Below are positions 5,407-6,764 of a DNA stretch of 6,764 bases, piece by piece (position 1 is the first letter of the stretch; every line of letters begins with the position of its first letter). Location: contig LVBO01000306.1 of NCBI GenBank assembly GCA_001604435.1, positions 1-6,764 on the forward strand. The letters run 5' to 3'. The translations under genes were made by a program, and so were the position numbers. The stretch is from Synergistales bacterium Syner_01. GTDB lineage: Bacteria > Synergistota > Synergistia > Synergistales > Aminobacteriaceae. Below the pieces are notes generated by a model. It ran no database searches, was not told the DNA's origin, and worked only from the letters and a program-made list of their open reading frames with translations.

Positions 5407-6764
5407 TTCTTTTTACCGCCTTTCTTCTCCTCTTTTTCCTTCCGTTTCAGCGACTCGTCCTCGTAGCGCAGCGAAACGGCGCCTCCAAGGGACAGGGAGA
5501 GGCGGAGTCCGTCTTCGCCTACCGCGAGGTTTTCAAGAGAGAGCGCGGAGACGGACCCCTCCATGAGGACGTCTTCGGCGATTTTCTGTTCCCGCAGCAG
5601 TTCCGCGAGCGAGTGTACGGTCTGTTCCCTCAGCTCCTGAAGCGGGAAGACCATTCTTTCGGTCATCTCTTTGAGCAGCGCGGGGCGGGCGAGCCAGACC
5701 GCAGCCTTCGCAAGGGCGCTGTTCGTCCGTTCCTCGAAGTCGGCGTCCTCCATCCGAATCGTTTCGTCCTCCCGTGAATAGGAGGGCCGCCCCATGATGT
5801 AGACCTTTCCCTCGATTGCCCCTCCGACCGGGCCTTTCCCCGAGATGTCGGCGGCGGCGACGAGTTTGTCTCCGTTGCCGAAGAAAGAGACCTCCTTCAC
5901 CTTGACGCGACCCCCGCCGGGAATGTCGACCTCGGGGAAGTCCATCGAGGAGACGTACTCGCCCAGAGATACGTAGGAGAGCGTGCTTTCCACATTGAGC
6001 AGGATGCCCGGCTCCATGTGCGGCGGCATCGCCGCGAGCGCGGGGAGTGGAGTCGCTTTGAACGGGTCAGGCTTCTCCGCGGTGATTCTCAGCATGCATT
6101 TGATCCCCGCGGTCGCCGTGAGGCGGCCGTCCTCAGCCGAGAAGGGCGGCATGGAGACCGAGAGCGGGGCGACGGCGAGCCACAGCTCGGGGGCCGAGCC
6201 CAGCGGGATCGGCTGATGCAGACCGGCCCACTCTTTCTGCGCGTACTCCTTGATCCGGGCGGAACGGTTGATCTCCTCCTCGGCTCTGGAGAGCAGCTCT
6301 CCAGAGCGTTTGTTGAACAGGTCGACGAGCAGCGACGCGATACCGATCTCCTGCCCCAGGACGTTCAGGGAGGGGGAACGGGTCCATTCAAGCCCGACCG
6401 AGCCGTTGAGGCGCAGTTTCCAGCTCGTGTCGATCGAGGGCGCGAGCGTGAGGTGCAACGTTCCCGCCCCGAAGATCTCTTTCCGTGTGCTGGAGGATAT
6501 GCCAAGAATCCTCCCCTTCCAGGAAACCATGGAGGAGAAACGGAAGGGGAGCGAGAAGTTGGCCTTGTTCTTTGCGAAAGAGACCTTGACCCTGCCGGTT
6601 TTTTCGAGAAGCAGATCGGCGACGGATTCGCCGTAACTTTGATCGATCGTCTGCCCCTTAATGTCGTACAGAGGGTTGGTGAGCGCGTCCTCCAGAATAC
6701 GGCCGGCCTCGTCCGCGGTGATGGAGATCGGGACGGAGAGGAAGGACTCCGCAGGGGAAGACGG
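5403..6764 (-). CDS. DUF4403-like protein, 5'-truncated by window edge
   Basis: The frame is open from the right edge of the window to the TGA at 5403-5405, giving 453 visible residues. The ATG at 6530 is probably internal, because the 78 codons before it read as family-like protein, including FLSVPISITADEAGRILEDAL. The pattern recalls DUF4403: a beta-rich opening with a hydrophobic SVPISI strand, then SWKLRLNGSVGLEW (about 114-127), SPSLNVLGQEIGI (about 130-142), a helical segment ending KEWAGLHQPIPL (about 177-188), and LWLAVAPLSVSMPP (about 194-207). The function of this family is unknown to me. Exported or envelope-linked location is a guess, since the N-terminus is missing. The tail is strongly basic (RKEKEEKKGGKKN). 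It is transcribed in the same direction as the importer, 87 bases upstream of it, but a promoter at its end makes the importer independently expressed. Family assignment is from memory of the motif pattern and is moderately sure; the coding call is firm. Confidence 0.72.
   Translation of the reverse strand, partial: PSSPAESFLSVPISITADEAGRILEDALTNPLYDIKGQTIDQSYGESVADLLLEKTGRVKVSFAKNKANFSLPFRFSSMVSWKGRILGISSSTRKEIFGAGTLHLTLAPSIDTSWKLRLNGSVGLEWTRSPSLNVLGQEIGIASLLVDLFNKRSGELLSRAEEEINRSARIKEYAQKEWAGLHQPIPLGSAPELWLAVAPLSVSMPPFSAEDGRLTATAGIKCMLRITAEKPDPFKATPLPALAAMPPHMEPGILLNVESTLSYVSLGEYVSSMDFPEVDIPGGGRVKVKEVSFFGNGDKLVAAADISGKGPVGGAIEGKVYIMGRPSYSREDETIRMEDADFEERTNSALAKAAVWLARPALLKEMTERMVFPLQELREQTVHSLAELLREQKIAEDVLMEGSVSALSLENLAVGEDGLRLSLSLGGAVSLRYEDESLKRKEKEEKKGGKKN
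6283..6307. repeat. Perfect 11-bp inverted repeat inside the DUF4403-like gene
   Basis: The arms GCTCTGGAGAG (6283-6293) and CTCTCCAGAGC (6297-6307) are exact reverse complements around a 3-nt loop. They encode about visible residues 153-161 (RSGELLSRA), so the repeat does not interrupt the protein. No T run follows on either strand, so it is not a terminator. It may fold in the mRNA or be a by-product of codon choice. Confidence 0.6.

Noticed and set aside
6528..6530. ATG as the start of the DUF4403-like gene
   Set aside because: The frame continues without a stop to base 6764 and the extra 78 residues look like genuine beta-rich protein; no convincing Shine-Dalgarno precedes this ATG.

Overview
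This is a GC-rich (about 60% by eye), gene-dense bacterial segment. It holds a complete three-gene ABC importer operon on the minus strand, flanked by two partial genes of poorly characterised families. The likely host is a Gram-negative, two-membrane bacterium. The solute-binding protein has an ordinary signal-peptidase I leader and no lipobox, as expected for a free periplasmic protein, and DUF1254/DUF1214 and DUF4403 proteins occur mainly in such bacteria. The sequence alone does not support a finer taxonomic call.

Layout from left to right. Bases 1-828 (+) are the 3' part of a DUF1254/DUF1214 protein whose start lies outside the window. Bases 852-900 are a long, nearly perfect hairpin with A and T tracts on its two sides, a bidirectional terminator between convergent genes. 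Bases 911-5315 (-) are the importer operon, transcribed right to left in the order binding protein (4311-5315), fused two-module permease (2021-4198, probably starting slightly upstream at 4222), ATPase (911-2008). Bases 5403-6764 (-) are the 3' part of a DUF4403-like gene that enters from the right edge.

The importer genes work together. The binding protein captures a substrate in the periplasm, the single permease chain provides both transmembrane halves, and a homodimer of the ATPase drives import. A consensus-like sigma-70 promoter (TTGACA, 17 bp, TATACT) lies just before the binding-protein gene, with its -35 box overlapping the stop codon of the DUF4403 gene. An inverted repeat between the binding-protein and permease genes may set their relative expression. 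The permease and ATPase genes are 12 nt apart, with the ATPase ribosome-binding site overlapping the permease stop codon, so they look translationally coupled.

The family (COG1840 binding protein with FbpB/FbpC-type partners) is usually annotated as ferric-iron import. The binding protein carries a His-Asp...Glu arrangement that resembles sugar-phosphate binders of the AfuA type instead, so the substrate is left open. The most unusual points are a roughly 140-residue extracytoplasmic segment at the permease N-terminus, a probable non-standard ATT start for the permease, and the promoter embedded in the end of the upstream gene. No RNA genes, mobile elements, CRISPR arrays or phage genes were seen, and no gene-free stretch exceeds 300 bases.
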